Part shown: positions 14,440 through 15,198 of the stretch, in pieces | How positions within the stretch are numbered: the stretch's first letter is position 1 | Layout of the letters: each line of letters begins with the position of its first letter | Assembly: GCA_016840305.1 (NCBI GenBank) | Contig: JAEOSP010000507.1 | Span: 1 to 15,198, forward strand | Reading direction: 5' to 3' | Origin: Candidatus Hodarchaeota archaeon | GTDB lineage: Archaea > Asgardarchaeota > Heimdallarchaeia > Hodarchaeales > Hodarchaeaceae | Length of the DNA: 15,198 bases | Notes under the pieces: model-generated | What the model was told of the DNA's origin: nothing | Seen by the model: only the letters and a program-made list of their open reading frames with translations | Databases searched by the model: none | Position numbers and translations under genes: made by a program

Positions 14440-14466
14440 GATTAGTATTCTAATTCGGTTTATGAA

Positions 14467-14485
14467 GGGAGAGATCTTCTCTCCT
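14467..14485 (+). terminator. Stem-loop after the eight-span membrane gene
   Basis: ggagaga (14468-14474) pairs perfectly with tctctcc (14478-14484) around a three-base loop, and a G-U pair could extend it. It lies 28 bases past the stop codon at 14439. No T-run follows, so it is not a standard terminator; it may be an RNA 3'-end stabiliser or processing site. Confidence 0.4.
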
Positions 14486-14570
14486 ATAATACAAATAATA
14501 AGACTCTAAGAAACAATTAAAACTATCTTTCTTCTTATCAATTTCCGTCCATATTTGAGGTTAAAAACTC

Positions 14571-15198
14571 TTGGCATCGTTAATTGATGTAATATTATCA
14601 TATATTATTTATTTTCTACCTACTATTGTTTTAAGTGGGCTTACAATTCTGGTTGGTTTGCTTGTTTACTATTTTGGGAAAAAGAAGAACATTTCTTTAC
14701 TGAATTCTTCGTTTAAGAAATTTGAGAAAATTAGTAAGAAGAAAATTAAGAACCTGGAGTTAGCAGAAACCTCTACGATAGGTAGAACCTATCTTGGAGA
14801 AGTTGAAGAGGGAACCTCGTTAACAGATTTTCGATTACATTTCACCTTGATCCAGCGCCATCTAATAATAAGTAGAATCGCGACTCTCGTGAGAAAGAAG
14901 TTTGATTATGTTCTGTTTGAAGCAAACCCAAGTGATATGGTAGTAAAACGATATCAAATTGAAATTCTGAATAAAGATGATAGAAAGAGAATAGAATCAT
15001 TATCGGATATGCTGTATAAATTAGAACATCTCCCATTAGGAAGTGCAAAATTTGACACAGAGTTCATTATTCGGGTGAACGATTTAGAATTCTTCCAATC
15101 TGTCTTTAAGAACGCTCCTCAGGTTGTGAAATATCTTTATTTGATTCGACATTCGCTGATTCGATTATCCTATTATCCCTTAGCCCAACCCTCGATCA
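14571..15198 (+). CDS. Membrane-anchored protein, unknown, C-terminus beyond window
   Basis: An open frame runs from a TTG at 14571 to the window end (209 residues seen), too late to be closed here. A long hydrophobic segment (about residues 5-35) is followed by a lysine-rich stretch (36-60), as in an N-terminally anchored protein with its body in the cytoplasm. The soluble part alternates short strands and amphipathic helices (YLGEVEEG, FRLHFTLIQRHLI, RYQIEILN, FIIRVNDLEFF). I do not recognise the fold. GAGGT at 14557-14561, nine bases before the TTG, and a TATA-like aattaaaac near 14515-14523 support this start; the frame is closed by a TAA nine bases upstream, so no earlier in-frame start is available. 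The opposite-strand frame over 14842-15048 is a shadow. Confidence 0.75.
   Translation, partial: MASLIDVILSYIIYFLPTIVLSGLTILVGLLVYYFGKKKNISLLNSSFKKFEKISKKKIKNLELAETSTIGRTYLGEVEEGTSLTDFRLHFTLIQRHLIISRIATLVRKKFDYVLFEANPSDMVVKRYQIEILNKDDRKRIESLSDMLYKLEHLPLGSAKFDTEFIIRVNDLEFFQSVFKNAPQVVKYLYLIRHSLIRLSYYPLAQPSI

Overview
The window looks like a stretch of a low-G+C (about one third by eye) archaeal chromosome. Three things point to an archaeon. One gene is a full-length archaeal-type AMP phosphorylase with the N-terminal barrel that bacterial thymidine phosphorylases lack. Many starts sit 25-35 nt below TATA-like boxes, some apparently leaderless, others with GGTG/GGAG Shine-Dalgarno sites. There is also an Lrp/AsnC regulator with a one-domain UPF0292-type Toprim protein elsewhere in the window. 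An Asgard (Heimdallarchaeia-like) source is my guess; the sequence does not prove it. No tRNA, rRNA, CRISPR array or insertion sequence was seen.

Left third (1-5507): a class I/II aminotransferase truncated by the window edge, a PLP-dependent serine/threonine dehydratase, a free-standing tRNA-binding OB-fold protein and a GPH-type sugar:cation symporter all lie on the minus strand. A 98-residue orphan gene on the plus strand then meets an L-threonine 3-dehydrogenase-like zinc enzyme. Two threonine-consuming enzymes, an aminotransferase and a sugar-type transporter suggest amino-acid and carbohydrate catabolism.

Middle (5602-9032): a D12-class DNA adenine methylase with no restriction partner in view, followed by two plus-strand membrane proteins rich in cysteine. 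The first has three cysteine clusters predicted on one membrane face. The second begins with an unusual helix-compatible ladder of nine cysteines at exact four-residue spacing, followed by six membrane segments and a CxxC site. A class I SAM methyltransferase runs back toward them.

Right part (9130-15198): AMP phosphorylase overlaps a Toprim gene in an operon. Upstream of it lies a VWA protein whose first ~175 residues read like the two-part substrate/cofactor-binding N domain of Cdc48/p97, without any AAA+ ATPase. Then come a tiny single-span membrane protein, an Lrp-family regulator divergent from an eight-span membrane protein (with a palindromic operator candidate between them), and a membrane-anchored gene cut by the window end.

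The two best candidates for undescribed biology are the cysteine-ladder membrane protein with its cysteine-cluster neighbour, and the Cdc48-N/VWA fusion.
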